A stretch of DNA of 42,731 nt from Candidatus Omnitrophota bacterium (GTDB lineage: Bacteria > Ratteibacteria > UBA8468 > MWAK01): assembly GCA_026387085.1 (NCBI GenBank), contig JAPLMK010000091.1, positions 1 to 42,731 of the forward strand, read 5' to 3'. The notes below the pieces were generated by a model. That model worked only from the letters and a program-made list of their open reading frames with translations, made no database searches and was not told where the DNA came from. Shown here piece after piece: positions 8,584-17,787 of the stretch. Each line of letters opens with the position of its first letter. Position 1 is the first letter of the stretch. Both the position numbers and the translations under genes were made by a program.

Positions 8584-9699
8584 ATGAAAGTTACCAACGG
8601 AAATTTGGGGAAGCTGGAAAAGGAATACGCCGGGTATCTGGAAGGCGACACGGTCAGCCGGTTTTTCCATGATTTTGGAATCAAGTTCGCGGCCGGGCAC
8701 TGGTGCGCCGGAGACTTTCTGGACCGGTTTACCGGAGGCGGGTACAACCCGAACTTAAAGTCGGACATAGTCAGCCAGCTGAAAAGAATTAAAGCCGCCG
8801 GGATTGACGGCGTGGAATTCCACGAAAATATCTTCATCGATGAAAAAAGAAAAAAGATCAGCCGCCGGATAGCCGAAGTTAAGAAAACGCTGAAAGAATT
8901 AAAGATGACCCCAACTAACATGAACACCAACCTCTGGACCGATCCGTACTGGAAATTAGGCGGCTTGACCAACCCGGATAAAGCAATCCGGAAGGAAGCC
9001 CTGACTATCGCTTTCCAGGGCGCGGAAATTGCCGCGGAACTCGGCTGCGAATCAATCGCGCTCTGGCCCGGCGCCGATGGATGGGACTATAACTTTGAAG
9101 CAAACTACGGCACCCTGCTCTCCCGATTCGTGGAAGGATGCGTGTCAATTAACCGGAAAGCAAAATCGCTGGGCCTGCGGTTTGGAATCGAAGCCAAACC
9201 GAAAGAACCGCGGGAGGGCCATATGATTATTCCGAACACTCATTGCGCCATCCTGATGGCTAAAAAAGTAAACGAAGCCGCTCAAGGCAGCAACATGGGC
9301 GTAGCAGTTGATTACGGTCACGAGATGATGGCCGGCATTGAACCGGCGTTCAGCCTCTATCTCGCCCGGGAATTTAACGTACCGGTGATCAACTTCCACG
9401 TCAACGCCGCCAAATGGCGTTCCAACGATGAAGACCGGATTGCCGGCACATCAAACCTGTGGGAACTGGTTGACTTTTGTTACGCGGCCCTGGATACCAA
9501 CTACCAGGGCTGGTTCGGCGAAGACCAGTTCACCTACCGGATAGACCCGGTTCAGGCAATGTCCTTATCCCGGGAATTCTTCGCCAACACCATGAAAAAA
9601 GCGCTCCTGATCTGGAAAAACCGGAAAAAATTACTTGCGGCGCAGGAAACCGGAAACGCCGGCGCTACTCTGGAAGTGGTTAAAAAGGTAATGTTTTAA
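8584..9699 (+). CDS. xylose-isomerase-fold sugar isomerase
   Basis: The chosen start is ATG 8584 after AGAGGAA, giving 371 aa; the longer ORF-track start runs through repeats. The protein looks like a divergent XylA-type TIM barrel. The metal and substrate segments IEAKPKEPREG, DYGHEMMAG, NFHVNAAKWRSNDEDR and GWFGEDQF lie in the order expected for xylose isomerases, and HENIF and ALWPGADGWDY stand in for the histidine and glycine-rich segments. It sits between a polyol-type dehydrogenase and ribulokinase where an L-arabinose isomerase would be expected. It may supply L-ribulose or a related ketose. The substrate is unproven. Confidence 0.8.
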   Translation: MKVTNGNLGKLEKEYAGYLEGDTVSRFFHDFGIKFAAGHWCAGDFLDRFTGGGYNPNLKSDIVSQLKRIKAAGIDGVEFHENIFIDEKRKKISRRIAEVKKTLKELKMTPTNMNTNLWTDPYWKLGGLTNPDKAIRKEALTIAFQGAEIAAELGCESIALWPGADGWDYNFEANYGTLLSRFVEGCVSINRKAKSLGLRFGIEAKPKEPREGHMIIPNTHCAILMAKKVNEAAQGSNMGVAVDYGHEMMAGIEPAFSLYLAREFNVPVINFHVNAAKWRSNDEDRIAGTSNLWELVDFCYAALDTNYQGWFGEDQFTYRIDPVQAMSLSREFFANTMKKALLIWKNRKKLLAAQETGNAGATLEVVKKVMF

Positions 9700-9710
9700 T
9701 ACTCGATTTA

Positions 9711-9808
9711 TTGCAGAATGCAAATTGTAAATTTCAAATTGCAGAATGAACGGATAGGAAATCAATAATTTTACATTTTACACTTTGCATTTTGACTTTT
9801 GCATTGTA
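9711..9808. repeat. AT-rich TGCAAATT/AATTTGCA element, copy 2
   Basis: It begins TTGCAGAATGCAAATTGTAA and ends TTTTGACTTTTGCATTGTAA. It shares long tracts with copy 3 (GAACGGATAGGAAATCAATA) and with copy 1. It fills the whole gap between the isomerase and ribulokinase genes and stops about six bases before the kinase ATG. Confidence 0.85.
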
Positions 9809-9813
9809 ATTAT

Positions 9814-11511
9814 ATGAATAAACTATATAGCCTGGGGCTTGATTTCGGAACCAACTCAGTAAGGGCGCTCCTGGTTAATATTTCCGGAGGAGCAGAGACC
9901 GCAACCTCAATCTGGAACTATCAGTACGGAAAAAACGGAGTGGTTATCTCTGAAAATGACCCGCTTTTCGCCCGACAACACCCGGCCGATTATGTGAACG
10001 GCACCAGAAATGTCGTTAAAGACGTAATTGAAAAAGCCCGGAAAAACGACCCGGATTTTACGCCGGATAAGGTTATCGGCATCGGAGTTGACACAACCGG
10101 CAGCACGCCGATTCCGGTTGACAAATCCGGCCAGCCACTTGCTTTTAACCAAAAATTCCGCAATAACCCCAACAGTTACGCCTGGCTCTGGAAGGACCAT
10201 ACTTCGGCCGAAGAAGCCGAAGAGATTACCGCCAAAGCAAAAAAAAGCCATCCGGAATACTTACGGCGCTGCGGCGGTCGCTATTCTTCGGAATGGTTCT
10301 TCGCCAAAATCCTCCATCTGAGCCGGATTGACCGGAAAGTTTTTCAGGCGGCCGAGAGTTTCGTGGAACTGGAAGATTTTGTGCCGGCGCTCTTAACCGA
10401 CAACCTGGCGCCCCAGAAACTCAAGCGCGGCATTTGCGCCGCCGGACACAAAGCGCTTTATTGCAGCCAATGGAACGGACTACCTTCAGAGATATTTCTG
10501 ACTTCTCTCAGTCCGGATTTTAAAGGCCTGCGAAACCGGCTTTACGAAAAAGCATACCCGGCCGGAGACCAGGCCGGACGGCTCTCCTCAAAATGGGCGC
10601 GAGAACTCGGTCTAAAAGAAGGAATTGCCGTCAGCGTAGGCGCTTTTGACGCCCACCTAGGTGCAATCGGAGCCGGCATCAAAAAGAACGGGCTGGTCAA
10701 AGTAATCGGCACTTCAACCTGCGACCTGATGGTCTTTCCGTCCGGCAACGAACGCCGTCTGGAAAAAATAGACGGAATGTGCGGCCTGGCTGAAAGTTCC
10801 ATCATTCCCGGCTCAATCGGTCTGGAAGCAGGCCAATCGGCGGTGGGTGATATCTTCGCCTGGTTTGCGGAAAATTGCGTACCGGCCGATTATTCAGCTG
10901 CCGCAAACAAAAACAAGAAAAAAATTCAAGCGTACCTGAGCGAAAAGGCGGCCCGGTTGAATCCCGGCGAAAGCGGCCTGCTTGCCCTGGACTGGAACAA
11001 CGGAAACCGCTCCGTTTTAGTCGACCAGAAACTTTCCGGATTGATTCTGGGCCAGACACTGGCTACCAGGCCGGAAGAGATTTACCGGGCCCTGATTGAA
11101 GCCACCGGTTTCGGCGCCCGGACCATCATCGACCAAATTGAAAAATCCGGAGAAAAAATCAAGGAAGTAATCACCTGCGGCGGCATACCCAAGAAAAACC
11201 CGCTCCTGATGCAAATCTACAGCAATATCCTCAACCGGCCGCTTAAGATTGCCGCCTCGGAACAGACCTGCGCGCTGGGCGCGGCCCTGGTCGGCGCGGT
11301 TGCAGCCGGCAAGGAAGCCGGAGGTTTTTCCAGCGTCACGGAGGGACAGAAGATACTCTGCCGGTTTGAATCGAAAGAATACCGACCGGATAAAAAATCA
11401 GTTGCCGCCTACCAAAAACTCTACCGGCTTTACAGCCAATTACACGATGCGTTCGGACGGCCGGACGGCGCTCTCTTTTCCGTAATGAAAGAACTTTTAA
11501 AACATGGATAA
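9814..11511 (+). CDS. araB: ribulokinase
   Basis: This FGGY-family kinase of 565 aa phosphorylates L-ribulose (and often D-ribulose) at C5. Ribulokinase marks are GLDFGTNSVRALLV at the N-terminus, GVDTTGSTPIPVD, WLWKDHTSAEEAEEI, GGRYSSEWFFAKILH and AAGHKALY. The C-terminal ATPase part has IGTSTCDLM, ATGFGARTII and TCGGIPKKNPL. ATG 9814 gives the normal MNKLYSLGLDFGT start. There is no good ribosome site, because the gap is occupied by a repeat. It overlaps araD by eight bases. Confidence 0.95.
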   Translation: MNKLYSLGLDFGTNSVRALLVNISGGAETATSIWNYQYGKNGVVISENDPLFARQHPADYVNGTRNVVKDVIEKARKNDPDFTPDKVIGIGVDTTGSTPIPVDKSGQPLAFNQKFRNNPNSYAWLWKDHTSAEEAEEITAKAKKSHPEYLRRCGGRYSSEWFFAKILHLSRIDRKVFQAAESFVELEDFVPALLTDNLAPQKLKRGICAAGHKALYCSQWNGLPSEIFLTSLSPDFKGLRNRLYEKAYPAGDQAGRLSSKWARELGLKEGIAVSVGAFDAHLGAIGAGIKKNGLVKVIGTSTCDLMVFPSGNERRLEKIDGMCGLAESSIIPGSIGLEAGQSAVGDIFAWFAENCVPADYSAAANKNKKKIQAYLSEKAARLNPGESGLLALDWNNGNRSVLVDQKLSGLILGQTLATRPEEIYRALIEATGFGARTIIDQIEKSGEKIKEVITCGGIPKKNPLLMQIYSNILNRPLKIAASEQTCALGAALVGAVAAGKEAGGFSSVTEGQKILCRFESKEYRPDKKSVAAYQKLYRLYSQLHDAFGRPDGALFSVMKELLKHG

Positions 11512-12175
11512 ATTAACCCGTCTCAGAAAAGAAGTGCTGAACGCAAATCTCCTTCTGCCGGAATGGGGACTGGTGGTCGGCACCCAGGGTAACGTCAGCG
11601 GTTTTGACCGGAAGAAAAAACTGGTCCTAATCAAACCAAGCGGAGTTTTCTATTCCAGCTTGAAATCATCAGACCTGGTAACATTAAACCTTGACGGCAA
11701 AAAAATTTCCGGCGCAAAAAAACCATCGGTGGACTGGCCGCACCACCTCTATCTTTACCGGAACATTCCGGGCATCGGCGGCGTCGTACACACCCACTCG
11801 CCTTACGCCACCGCTTTTGCCGCAGCCGGGATTCCGGTACCCTGCTTGACAACCGGACAGGCCGACATCTTCGGCGGCGAAATTCCGGTAACACCATATG
11901 CGGACAACCAAGCGGACAACATCGGAAAAGCAATTATTAAAGCGTATCGTCCGGGCTGCCCGGCAATCATCCTGGGACAGCACGGCATATTCGCTTTTGA
12001 CGAAAATCCGGAAAAAGCGGTCCGGGCGGCAAAATTAACCGAATACTTTGCCCAGATAAATCTCTTGGGCCTGCTGCTGGGAAAAGCATCCGGCCGAAAA
12101 GTCCTGCCGATGGCAGAAAAAGAGATTCAAAAATGGTACCGGCGCTACCACGGCGGGGGTTACGGACAGAAATAG
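11504..12175 (+). CDS. araD: L-ribulose-5-phosphate 4-epimerase
   Basis: The 223-aa class II aldolase/epimerase links the pentose route to the pentose phosphate pathway as D-xylulose 5-phosphate. The GNVSGFD phosphate loop, KPSGVFY, the zinc histidines in VVHTHSPYATAFA and the GQHGIFAF histidine are present. The C-terminal KWYRRYHGGGYGQK is typical of AraD and separates it from FucA and RhaD aldolases. It is translationally coupled to araB. With these two genes the last steps of L-arabinose-type catabolism are complete, but no araA is present. Confidence 0.93.
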   Translation: MDKLTRLRKEVLNANLLLPEWGLVVGTQGNVSGFDRKKKLVLIKPSGVFYSSLKSSDLVTLNLDGKKISGAKKPSVDWPHHLYLYRNIPGIGGVVHTHSPYATAFAAAGIPVPCLTTGQADIFGGEIPVTPYADNQADNIGKAIIKAYRPGCPAIILGQHGIFAFDENPEKAVRAAKLTEYFAQINLLGLLLGKASGRKVLPMAEKEIQKWYRRYHGGGYGQK

Positions 12176-12232
12176 CGTTCGGGGCCTGGAGAAAAACTTT
12201 AAAAAATACAGAAAACACGAAAGGTGGAAAAA

Positions 12233-13252
12233 ATGAAAAAAATAAGGGTGGGAATTATCGGCGGAGCCGGTTATGCCGGCGGGGAACTTTTACGTTTGCT
12301 GGTAAACCACCCCGGCGTTGAAATTACCTGCGTCACTTCCGAAACGTTCCCGGGTAAAAAAGTGATTGAACAGTATCCGAAACTAAACAAACTGAAAAAC
12401 TTCACCTTTCAATCTTACCAAAAACAGAAAATAGTTGAGGACTGCGATTTTGTCTTTCTGGCCAAACCGCACCCAAACTCATTCTCGCTGGTACGGGAAC
12501 TTTTCGGAAAAGTACGGATTATTGACCTTTCCGCCAACTTCCGTTTCCCGAAGGCCCGGGACTTTGAAAGCGCCTATCAGACCAAGCACCTGGCCCCGGA
12601 ATTCCTGAAGGAGAGCGTTTACGGTTTGCCGGAAATTTTCCCGAAACAAATAAAAAAAGCAAAATTAATAACCAATCCCGGTTGCTATCCCACCGGCGTT
12701 ATTCTCGGACTGTTTCCGCTCTTTAAAACCAACGCCGTGGAACCGGAAATCAACGTGAGCGCAATCTCTGGTTTTTCCGGAGCCGGCCGTTCACCCGCAC
12801 CCGGTAGCCCGGCTTATTCGGTTAGCGATAATATTCGTCCTTACAAAGTCGGCATCCACCCGCACGGCGCCGAGATGGAAGAGAAGATAAGATCAGCTAC
12901 CGGGAGAAAAATAAGCATTAACTTTATACCGCAGGTGGCCGGATTTGAAAGAGGCATTCTCAGCGTTACCTTCGCCCGCCTGAAGAAAAAAAATTCTCCG
13001 GAAACACTTATTTCTCTGTACCGGAAAACATACCGGAAAAATCCGTTTGTCCGAGTCCTTCCCCCGGGGCAATATCCGGAAATAAAGAACGTGGTCCTGA
13101 CCAATTTCTGCGACCTTGGCGTTCAACTACTCAAGGATAATAACCTGGTTATAATTACGGCGCTTGACAACCTGGTTAAGGGAGCAGCCGGACAAGCCGT
13201 TCAGAACCTCAACATCATGGCCGGATTTCCGGAGGGCGAGGCGCTCGGATGA
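12233..13252 (+). CDS. argC: N-acetyl-gamma-glutamyl-phosphate reductase
   Basis: ArgC reduces N-acetylglutamyl phosphate in arginine synthesis. The 339-aa product starts MKKIRVGIIGGAGYAGGELL with the NADP-binding glycine motif. It has the catalytic cysteine in TNPGCYPTG and the conserved AISGFSGAGRSP and HPHGAEMEE segments. ATG 12233 follows AAAGGTGG. The end overlaps aroE by four bases (ATGA). No other arg gene is present. The C-terminus (DNLVKGAAGQAVQNLN) is normal. Confidence 0.96.
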   Translation: MKKIRVGIIGGAGYAGGELLRLLVNHPGVEITCVTSETFPGKKVIEQYPKLNKLKNFTFQSYQKQKIVEDCDFVFLAKPHPNSFSLVRELFGKVRIIDLSANFRFPKARDFESAYQTKHLAPEFLKESVYGLPEIFPKQIKKAKLITNPGCYPTGVILGLFPLFKTNAVEPEINVSAISGFSGAGRSPAPGSPAYSVSDNIRPYKVGIHPHGAEMEEKIRSATGRKISINFIPQVAGFERGILSVTFARLKKKNSPETLISLYRKTYRKNPFVRVLPPGQYPEIKNVVLTNFCDLGVQLLKDNNLVIITALDNLVKGAAGQAVQNLNIMAGFPEGEALG

Positions 13253-14100
13253 GAGAAAAATTACCGAAAAATAAACCGGAAACAACCTTAGTCGCTCTCT
13301 TTGGATTTCCGGTTAAACATACTCTTTCGCCCCTCTTCCAGAATGCCGCTTTTCAAGCCCTGGGGATGAATACATTTTACCTTGCCCTCGAGGTGCCGCC
13401 GGAAGAACTTCCCGACGCAATCAACGCCATCCGCTCCCGAAAATTTTTGGGCGCCAACCTGACCATTCCGCACAAAGAAACGGTGATTCCGTTTCTGGAT
13501 GAGGTTTCTTTACCGGCACAAAAATGCGGTTCGGTAAACACCGTCGTCAATCACAACGGGAAATTGAGAGGTGAAACAACCGATGGTCCCGGCTTTATCC
13601 GCTCCCTGAAAGAAGAAGCGGGCATAACGCCGAAAGGAAAAAGAATCTTTCTGATTGGCGCCGGCGGCGCGGCCCGGGCGTTGGCTTTCTCGCTCGCCGA
13701 AGCAAAAGCAAGCATCTGCTTAACCAACCGGACTGCGGTAAAAGGGGAAAAACTGGTCTCTGATTTGAAAAATTACTATCCGCAGAACACCATTACCTAC
13801 GTTCCTTTTTCGGAAAAATCTAAAACGCTGCGCCGGGAAAAGATTGACGTCCTCATCAACGCCACTTCATTAGGGCTGAAAAAAGAAGAAGAGTTATTCC
13901 GGCCGGCTGACCTGGCCGGCAAAATAGTCGTCTGCGATTTAATTTACAACCGCAAAACACTGCTCCTGCAGTCGGCGCAAGAACTGGGACTGAAAACAAT
14001 TAACGGGCTGGGAATGCTCATCCACCAGGGCGCGCTCTCCTTCCAACTCTGGACCGGAAAGACCGCTCCGATAAAAATAATGTTCGCTGCCGTAAAATAA
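13249..14100 (+). CDS. aroE: shikimate dehydrogenase
   Basis: AroE reduces 3-dehydroshikimate with NADPH. The 283-aa product shows the substrate motif GFPVKHTLSPLFQN, the catalytic lysine in GANLTIPHKE, NTVV with a following TTDGPGF, and the dinucleotide site IGAGGAARALAF with NRT. The C-terminus GLGMLIHQGALSFQLWTG is diagnostic. It is coupled to argC by an ATGA overlap. An N-terminal extension (MREKLPKNKPETT) is basic and may not be conserved. Confidence 0.95.
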   Translation: MREKLPKNKPETTLVALFGFPVKHTLSPLFQNAAFQALGMNTFYLALEVPPEELPDAINAIRSRKFLGANLTIPHKETVIPFLDEVSLPAQKCGSVNTVVNHNGKLRGETTDGPGFIRSLKEEAGITPKGKRIFLIGAGGAARALAFSLAEAKASICLTNRTAVKGEKLVSDLKNYYPQNTITYVPFSEKSKTLRREKIDVLINATSLGLKKEEELFRPADLAGKIVVCDLIYNRKTLLLQSAQELGLKTINGLGMLIHQGALSFQLWTGKTAPIKIMFAAVK

Positions 14101-14188
14101 GCCGCCGGATATATTGAAACAAAATTAAGAATGACAATATATTTGTGCCGACAGGTAAAAACATGATATGCTTTAATACGATACGCCT

Positions 14189-14218
14189 TTGTCGGAGCAA
14201 TAAAAAGTTAACTATTTT
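14189..14218 (+). promoter_or_regulatory. candidate promoter of the ThuA-like gene
   Basis: TTGTCG, 18 bases, TATTTT at 14213-14218. The ATG follows 11 bases after the -10 box, the same arrangement as at trpS and rpmB, with no Shine-Dalgarno site. Confidence 0.4.
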
Positions 14219-14229
14219 TAGCTGATAAA

Positions 14230-14970
14230 ATGTTGAAAAAGAAAATCAGGGTAACGGTTTGGAATGAATTCCGGCACGAAAAAAGTGACGCGGCAGTCAA
14301 AAAAATATATCCGGACGGAATACACGCGGTTATTGCGGCCCATCTGAATAAACAGGAGGGAATCATTGCCGGAACTGCGGTCCTTGACCAGCCGGAACAC
14401 GGCCTGACCCGGGAGACATTAACCGGCACCGACGTTTTAACCTGGTGGGGGCACATCGCTCACAGCGAGGTCTCAGACGAAATAGTCAACCGGGTGCAAG
14501 AACGGGTACTGGAAGGCATGGGACTAATCATCCTCCATTCCGGCCACCACTCCAAAATATTCAAACGGCTGATGGGCACCACCTGCAACCTGCGCTGGCG
14601 CGAAGCCAACGAAAAAGAACGGCTTTGGAACGTGGAGCCCGGCCACCCGGTAACCGATGGCCTCGGTGACTATTTCGAATTGCCGCACGAAGAGATGTAC
14701 GGGGAACGTTTTGACATCCCAAATCCGGATAAGCTGGTCTTTATCTCCTGGTTTGAAGGCGGGGAGGTTTTCCGCAGCGGCTGCTGTTATGAGCGGGGAC
14801 ACGGCCGCATCTTCTACTTCCAACCCGGTCACGAAACATATCCCATATATTACGATACCAACGTAATGCAGGTTATCACCAACGCAGTCCGGTGGGCGGC
14901 ACCCAGAATAATTAAAAAGATTGAAACACCAAATTCTCCGCCGATAGAAAATTTACCTTCCCCGGCTTGA
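14230..14970 (+). CDS. ThuA-like (trehalose utilisation family) protein
   Basis: The 246-aa product has the glutamine-amidotransferase-like fold of ThuA. It begins [20 protein letters not shown], carries [13 protein letters not shown] and [19 protein letters not shown], and ends with [19 protein letters not shown]. These WGH, HSGH and PGHE segments are standard for the family. In rhizobia ThuA acts in disaccharide (3-keto sugar) use; in other phyla its role is mostly untested. It stands alone between aroE and a divergent-function MFS gene, so the context does not help. Confidence 0.85.
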   Translation: MLKKKIRVTVWNEFRHEKSDAAVKKIYPDGIHAVIAAHLNKQEGIIAGTAVLDQPEHGLTRETLTGTDVLTWWGHIAHSEVSDEIVNRVQERVLEGMGLIILHSGHHSKIFKRLMGTTCNLRWREANEKERLWNVEPGHPVTDGLGDYFELPHEEMYGERFDIPNPDKLVFISWFEGGEVFRSGCCYERGHGRIFYFQPGHETYPIYYDTNVMQVITNAVRWAAPRIIKKIETPNSPPIENLPSPA

Positions 14971-14991
14971 CTACGCTAAATTTCGTCTACC

Positions 14992-16212
14992 GTGAAATTT
15001 AACTCTTTCGCGTTTTCCGCGCTGCGCCACAGAAATTTCCGTATCTTCTGGCTCGGCCAGTTTCTTTCTCTCTGTGGTTCCTGGATGCAGAATGTGGCCC
15101 AGGGCTGGCTGGTTCTCAGCGTCACTAATTCTGTATTCCTGTTGGGATTGACCGGCGCCATCGCCGGCCTGCCTGTCCTCGTCTTTTCGCTGGTCGGCGG
15201 AGTAACAGCCGACCGCGTTAACAAACGTTCCTTTTTAATCCTTACCCAGGCACTGGCCGCGCTCCTGGCCCTTATCCTGGCCATACTCATCTCCCTGAAA
15301 ATAGTCACCTTCTGGCAAATTGCCTTGATTGCCGGGTTATCCGGATTGGTACTGGCTTTTGACGCCCCGGTCCGCCAATCGTTTTTTGCGGAACTTGTAC
15401 CGAAAAAAGACCTCTCCAACGCCATCGCTATAAACTCTACGGTTTTTAATATTACTCGAATCATCGGACCGGTCCTGGCCGCCTTCGCTATCGCCGGCCT
15501 GGGCATGTCCAGCGCCTTCTACCTGAACAGCCTCAGTTTTCTGCCGGCAATTATCGCGCTCTATTTTATCCGGGGCAATTTCCGGCCTCAGCACAAACCC
15601 GAACGGACAATTATCTCCTCTCTTTTTCAGGGCGCCGGTTACATCTGGAAAAATAGACGCATCCGTATCTTGATTATACATATATCATTCTTAAGTGTCT
15701 TTGGAATGTCCGGCCAGATATTGATGCCGGTCTTTGCCCGCGATATCCTGCATTTAGGGGTCCGCGGGTTGGGACATTTAATGGCCTTCTTTGGATTGGG
15801 CTCACTGATCGGCGCAATTTTTATGGTCCTCTCAAGCCACTTTCCGAGACGGGAAAGATTTGTTTTTATCGGCGGGCTGGTAATGTCCCTGTCTCTGATT
15901 TTATTTGCCTTATCCCAAAACACAACTCTTTCCTGTCTCCTGCTGATTCCGGCCGGCTGGGGTTTTATCACGCAGGCAGTAACCATTCAATCCCTGCTTC
16001 AAAACTATGCACCGGATGCTTTACGCGGAAGGGTAATGGGCTTCTTCACCTTTACCTTCATGGGAATGATGCCCATCGGCAGTTTTCAGGCCGGTCTGCT
16101 TGCCCACCTCTGGGGAACTCCGGCGGCCGTGGTAATCGGCGGGATAATCTGTCTCGGCGCCAGCCTCTACCTCCTGCTCAATTCCCGTCTACTTTCAGGG
16201 GTTGTCGAATAG
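14992..16212 (+). CDS. MFS transporter, MFS_3/EntS-like exporter
   Basis: The 406-aa protein has about 12 hydrophobic segments and begins MKFNSFAFSALRHRNFRIFW (GTG start). The RNFRIFWLGQFLSLCGSWMQNVAQGWLV segment and the later FFAELVPKKDLSNAIAINS are typical of the MFS_3 group, which includes the enterobactin exporter EntS. It is probably a drug or metabolite efflux pump. It ends convergently with the LptF/LptG-family gene, overlapping it by 18 bases. No siderophore genes are nearby, so the cargo is unknown. Confidence 0.88.
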   Translation: MKFNSFAFSALRHRNFRIFWLGQFLSLCGSWMQNVAQGWLVLSVTNSVFLLGLTGAIAGLPVLVFSLVGGVTADRVNKRSFLILTQALAALLALILAILISLKIVTFWQIALIAGLSGLVLAFDAPVRQSFFAELVPKKDLSNAIAINSTVFNITRIIGPVLAAFAIAGLGMSSAFYLNSLSFLPAIIALYFIRGNFRPQHKPERTIISSLFQGAGYIWKNRRIRILIIHISFLSVFGMSGQILMPVFARDILHLGVRGLGHLMAFFGLGSLIGAIFMVLSSHFPRRERFVFIGGLVMSLSLILFALSQNTTLSCLLLIPAGWGFITQAVTIQSLLQNYAPDALRGRVMGFFTFTFMGMMPIGSFQAGLLAHLWGTPAAVVIGGIICLGASLYLLLNSRLLSGVVE

Positions 16213-17244
16213 AGACCGGCACAGAAAAAGAAAAGCGCCCAGCAGAATGACGATTTGGGGCAGAAAAGCAGCCAGGGCCGGCGGAAGATAACCTTGATTT
16301 CCCAGGGCCAGCCCGAAAGAAAAAAGCCAATAGGTAAACATCGCCAGCAGAAATCCGAGCGTAACCAATGCCGGCCTGGAAAAACGCCGGCTGAACGCCA
16401 GGGGTAACGTCAGAAAGACCACAAAAATGTTGAGCAACGGATAACTTAAATGACTAAGCACGGCAGTCCGAATAGCAACCGGGTCCAAGCCGGCCTTGTT
16501 CAGTCTCGCCAAATAACCAACTAACTGACGCAGCGAAAGCGCCTGAACCGGTTCCAATAAAGGTTCCAGGTCTTCCCGGCTCATCTGAAAATCAAACGAC
16601 CGTCGAGTAAAAGATAGATCATCCAAAACCTCACCCTCAACTGAAAACATGACCCGCAGGCCGGATTCTATCACCCATTGGCCATCTTTTTCAATCAGGC
16701 ACCGTTCCCCCCGGTAAATCTCCTTCAAATTTCCTTCCGGGTAAAAAATAAGGATATTGGGTTTTTCAAAAAGGTTCTCGGCTGTCCGAAACTTCTCCGC
16801 GTAAAAGAAAAATTGCGGCAGGGCTAGCGTCGGGTTGGATATTTCAGCCCGGGGCTTAATCCGGCTGAAAGAAGCCGGAACTATCGTCTCGTTAACCAGA
16901 AAAACAAGCGGAATTAAGAGCCCGCCCAAAATAAAGAACGGAGCCAGAAAGCGGAGCGGGAAAAGCCCGGAACCTTCCAGAATCAGCATCTCCCGGTGTT
17001 TGCCCATCAACCCCAAAGTAACCAGAACCGAAATCAGCACCGCTAACGGCGAAAACTGGACAAAAACACCCGGAATCATCCAGAGAAATACGCGCGCTAC
17101 CGCAGCCGGGGAGTATCCGCCATGCAGATAATCGGCTAAATTATCCACGACGGCTCCGACCAGCCCGATGACAGATAGGGCAATGATTGCCAGCAGGTAA
17201 AGTTTAACAAATTCCCCGGCGAGGTATTTATCCAGTCGCTTCAT
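16195..17244 (-). CDS. lptG: LptF/LptG permease family protein (second gene, LptG position)
   Basis: The 349-aa YjgP/YjgQ-family protein is an inner-membrane part of the LPS export ATPase complex LptBFG. It begins MKRLDKYLAGEFVKLYLLAI with one helix, two further N-terminal helices, a beta-rich periplasmic domain of about 150 residues (jellyroll) and three C-terminal helices. It is the downstream member of a minus-strand pair, which is the usual lptG place, but F and G are hard to tell apart. A GxxExxY gene now separates the two. No lptB is in the window. Confidence 0.82.
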   Translation of the reverse strand: MKRLDKYLAGEFVKLYLLAIIALSVIGLVGAVVDNLADYLHGGYSPAAVARVFLWMIPGVFVQFSPLAVLISVLVTLGLMGKHREMLILEGSGLFPLRFLAPFFILGGLLIPLVFLVNETIVPASFSRIKPRAEISNPTLALPQFFFYAEKFRTAENLFEKPNILIFYPEGNLKEIYRGERCLIEKDGQWVIESGLRVMFSVEGEVLDDLSFTRRSFDFQMSREDLEPLLEPVQALSLRQLVGYLARLNKAGLDPVAIRTAVLSHLSYPLLNIFVVFLTLPLAFSRRFSRPALVTLGFLLAMFTYWLFSFGLALGNQGYLPPALAAFLPQIVILLGAFLFLCRSLFDNP

Positions 17245-17261
17245 AATTACATCTTTATTGA

Positions 17262-17787
17262 ACGCAGATTACCGCAGAGAACGCGGAGCACACGGAGAAT
17301 TACTTCAAAGATTGTTAACCATTCTTACGATTCCATCTCTTAATACCCTAACATTGAAATTAATCAACAACCCGATTTTGTAATCAGACAGCTTCAAATA
17401 AGATATCAACTGGGCTTTATGAATTGGTAACAGTTTCTCAACCGATTTTATCTCCAAGATGATACTATCCCCCACAACCAAATCTAACCGATATGCACAA
17501 TCAAGATTTACTCCACGATATACAACATAAAGTGGTTTCTGTTGTTCCACCTTTAATCCTGTTTGTATAAGATCATACACCATACAGATTTCGTAGGCAG
17601 ATTCAAGAAGTCCCGGACCCAAAGCGCGATGAATATTTATCGCTACCCCTATAATTTGTTTCCGTTATCTTGTTAAGTTCTTCTTTTTCCATATCTCTTT
17701 GCGATCTCTGCGTACTCTGCGGTTCATCTTTTATCGTTTTGTTCTTGAGAATACCTTTTTTCGTTCATCTGCGTCCTGTTTACCATT
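17262..17787. repeat. CGCAGATTACCGCAG-type arms around the GxxExxY gene
   Basis: The left flank (about 17262-17298) reads ACGCAGATTACCGCAGAGAA and CGCGGAGCACACGGAG. The right flank (about 17695-17780) holds GATCTCTGCGTACTCTGCGG and CATCTGCGTCC, which are related in inverted orientation. Similar words occur at 32004-32200. The arms bracket one gene, like the ends of a mobile cassette. Confidence 0.6.
17305..17692 (-). CDS. GxxExxY protein (frameshifted near the N-terminus)
   Basis: The ORF-track frame (17305-17622) starts at the GPGLLESAYE motif that names the family. The upstream frame continues as QIIGVAINIHRALGPG, but its stop lies just before. A second frame starts at ATG 17692 (MEKEELNKITET) and ends in the wrong phase. 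One extra A in CAAATT at about 17655 explains both. The rest, RLDLVVGDSIILEIKSVEKL, is a nuclease-like D..ExK core, and the protein resembles small PD-(D/E)XK members. Function is unknown. It splits the lptF/lptG pair, is flanked by inverted repeats and looks recently arrived. Confidence 0.75.

Noticed and set aside
14101-14229. aroE-ThuA gap considered as a tRNA or small RNA gene
   Set aside because: There is no T-loop consensus or cloverleaf, only a weak GCCGACA/TGTCGG pairing and a candidate promoter.
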